This document shows, piece by piece, positions 6,909 to 8,486 of a stretch of DNA of 8,486 nucleotides. The stretch is taken from NCBI GenBank assembly GCA_964631255.1, contig CAZVWS010000070.1:1-8486 (forward strand), given 5' to 3'. A program made the position numbers and the translations under genes. Origin of the DNA: JBGZFC01 sp964631255 (GTDB lineage Bacteria; Bacteroidota; Bacteroidia; Bacteroidales; Dysgonomonadaceae). The notes beneath the pieces were generated by a model. That model saw only the letters and a list, made by a program, of their open reading frames with translations, did not search any database and was not told where the DNA came from. Numbering within the stretch: the first letter of the stretch is position 1; each line of letters starts with the position of its first letter.

Positions 6909-6943
6909 TTCTCCTTGTGGAGGAGTTGGAGGAGGCTATTTTT
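6909..6943 (+). repeat. GC-rich repeat, copy B, overlapping the lepB stop
   Basis: The plus strand reads TTCTCC, TTGT, GGAGGAG, TTGGAGGAGG, CTATTTTT. CTCC/GGAG forms a tight 4-bp hairpin at 6911-6922. The order of blocks matches copy A in opposite orientation, with 56 bases between the two TTCTCC ends. The complement of CTA at 6936-6938 is the lepB TAG stop, and the T-run encodes the final lysines. The match to copy A is imperfect, so common origin is inferred. Confidence 0.5.
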
Positions 6944-8426
6944 TTGCACTCGTGAACAGACGATTCCAGCGGATTTTTCCGTCGAACCAACCGTTGTCTT
7001 TTTCTAGCGAGAGCCACACCAAAATCGGTTTTCCCACGATGTGGTCTTCGGGCACAAATCCCCACACGCGCGAGTCGGCAGAGTTGTGTCGGTTGTCTCC
7101 CATCATAAAATAGTAATCCATTTTAAAAGTGTAGGAAGCCACTTGCTGTCCGTTGATGTAAACTTTTCCGTCGCGATAGGCGAAATCGTTTCCTTCGTAG
7201 TTTTTGATGCAACGCTCGTAGGCCGCCACTTTAAAATCAATATCGGAGTCGAAGGTTACGGTTGCTCCTTTTTTGGGAATCCACAGCGGACCAAAATCTG
7301 AGCTGGTCCAATTGGTTTGGGCATCCAGCGGATAATAGTATCCGTTGCCTACCGGCTCTTTTTCTTTCACCACCTCCCACACAAACGGTTTTGCTTTCAA
7401 TTGGGCAAGCATATCCTCCGTGAGCGGAATGTTGAAATAGATTTTGCCGTTGCTGTTGTTGTGCTGTTTCAAACCGGCATTCGCCATGCTCAAACTATCC
7501 AGTCCGGTGAGATCTTGCATTTTGTACGTTACTTGTCCGTAGTTGTCTCTGCTCATATAATCGTCTTTGCTTACGCCCAATTCTTTGAATATGGTTTCCG
7601 AAATATTGGTTCCGTCTGTATGAATCATGTAAGTTTGTTGCGACAATTTGGGGTTTTCAATCTGTTTGCCATCGATGAAAACATAGTCGTCGCGCAACTC
7701 AATGGTTTCTCCGGGCAAGCCGATGCAACGTTTCACGTAGTTTTCGCGGCGGTCGATGGGGCGATAAACAATTTCTCCGTAGGTTCTTTTGTCGGAACGT
7801 ACGCCCGCGCTTCCGTTGGGGTTTGCTTTGCAAAGCAGATAGTAGTCAACGGCCTGCATATTCATTGCCACCGTGTCACCGGCCGGGAAATTGAAAACTA
7901 CAATATCGTTTCGTTGCACGTGTCCAAAACCTTTCAAGCGGCGGTATTTCCATTGTGGTTTGTCGATATACGATTTTCCACCGATAATGGGCATCGTGTG
8001 TTGTGCCAGCGGAAACGAGAGCGGTGTGATGGGCGCACGCGGACCATAGCTCATCTTACTTACCGCCAAAAAATCGCCAACCAACAACGATTTTTCCAGT
8101 GAGGAGGTGGGTATTTGGTAATTCTGAAAGAAAAACGTGTTGATGAAATAGACTGCCACCAATGCAAAAAGGATGGCATCTACCCATTCCATGGTTTTGC
8201 GAACGGTTTTGTTCTTCGATTTTTTCCACCAAGTCCACGGCACAAATTTAGTGATATAGATGTCGAAAAACAGGGCTATCAGCAGTAAAACCCAGCCGCT
8301 TCTTGCCCAAAAGGCAAAAAGCAGGGTTGCCAAAGTCCAAACGCCAAACCATATCCATTGCCGACGAGTGGCAGATTGCAGGCGTTGTTTGAGGGTTTGT
8401 TTTGTATGGGTGTTGTTTGTTGTCAT
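6936..8426 (-). CDS. lepB: Signal peptidase I, large Bacteroidota form
   Basis: This is the membrane serine protease that removes signal peptides from exported proteins, using a Ser/Lys dyad on the outer face of the inner membrane. Hydrophobic segments lie at about 24-40, 44-62 and 82-100, and the catalytic domain follows. Box B reads IPTSSLEKSLLVGD, with the nucleophile at S109; Leu110 stands where E. coli has Met. Box D reads YVKRCIGLPGE, with the general-base lysine at K232. Box E reads GDNRHNSADSR, starting at G443. At 496 residues it is much longer than the E. coli enzyme (about 320). The extra length is an insertion of some 200 residues between boxes D and E, as in many Bacteroidota. 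The ATG at 8426 starts a short polar N-terminus before the first membrane segment. The 60 bases upstream are AT-rich, and I see no clear -7 box or ribosome binding site there. The TAG stop lies in a repeat. Confidence 0.97.
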   Translation of the reverse strand: MTTNNTHTKQTLKQRLQSATRRQWIWFGVWTLATLLFAFWARSGWVLLLIALFFDIYITKFVPWTWWKKSKNKTVRKTMEWVDAILFALVAVYFINTFFFQNYQIPTSSLEKSLLVGDFLAVSKMSYGPRAPITPLSFPLAQHTMPIIGGKSYIDKPQWKYRRLKGFGHVQRNDIVVFNFPAGDTVAMNMQAVDYYLLCKANPNGSAGVRSDKRTYGEIVYRPIDRRENYVKRCIGLPGETIELRDDYVFIDGKQIENPKLSQQTYMIHTDGTNISETIFKELGVSKDDYMSRDNYGQVTYKMQDLTGLDSLSMANAGLKQHNNSNGKIYFNIPLTEDMLAQLKAKPFVWEVVKEKEPVGNGYYYPLDAQTNWTSSDFGPLWIPKKGATVTFDSDIDFKVAAYERCIKNYEGNDFAYRDGKVYINGQQVASYTFKMDYYFMMGDNRHNSADSRVWGFVPEDHIVGKPILVWLSLEKDNGWFDGKIRWNRLFTSAKK

Positions 8427-8486
8427 TATTGTAGTACTAATTATTGTTGAATAATACGTTATAAAATTTTGCTAACTTTTTCTCTT

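Noticed and set aside
7317..8102. Plus-strand open frame of 261 codons opposite lepB
   Set aside because: It is wholly antisense to a gene with clear catalytic motifs, has no recognisable domain, and its composition is that of a reverse-complement shadow.
1..8486. CRISPR arrays, tRNA or rRNA genes, insertion sequences, toxin-antitoxin or defence genes
   Set aside because: I looked on both strands and found no regularly spaced repeats, cloverleaf signatures, transposase motifs or small paired genes; coding regions fill nearly the whole window.

Overview
The window reads as ordinary core chromosome from a member of the Bacteroidota, most likely order Bacteroidales. The evidence is the roughly 500-residue signal peptidase I with a large insertion, the neighbouring WbqC-like protein, weak or absent Shine-Dalgarno sequences, and a TACCTTTG promoter box ahead of gltX that matches the Bacteroidota -7 consensus TAnnTTTG. 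The genus cannot be fixed from what is visible.

Layout. On the plus strand, bases 1-558 hold the C-terminal third of GMP synthase (guaA), cut by the window edge. A strong hairpin at 622-654, with A's on one side and T's on the other, separates it from the genes behind it and probably terminates transcription from both strands. Everything else is on the minus strand, read from right to left: signal peptidase I (lepB, 8426-6936), a WbqC-like protein (6890-6234), glutamyl-tRNA synthetase (gltX, 6179-4650), a 7TM-HD membrane phosphohydrolase of the PgpH/YqfF cyclic-di-AMP phosphodiesterase family (4586-2529), and an exported calcineurin-like metallophosphoesterase (2402-699). Gaps are 45, 54, 63 and 126 bases. 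The first four could be co-transcribed, with an internal promoter before gltX. The last gene sits behind a longer AT-rich gap and may have its own promoter.

Function. The genes are housekeeping: guanine nucleotide synthesis, protein export, glutamate charging of tRNA and second-messenger turnover. The WbqC-like protein and the exported phosphoesterase have no assigned substrate. No mobile element, CRISPR array, tRNA or rRNA is visible, and no gap reaches 300 bases. I see no sign of an undescribed multi-gene system.

The most unusual spot is the lepB/WbqC junction (6819-6943). Two diverged short GC-rich repeat copies lie there in opposite orientations. One supplies a candidate start codon of the WbqC-like gene and the other supplies the lepB stop codon. 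Two smaller oddities lie in the phosphoesterase gene: a 36-base homopurine tract near its 3' end, and a palindrome with a motif resembling a widespread intergenic repeat.
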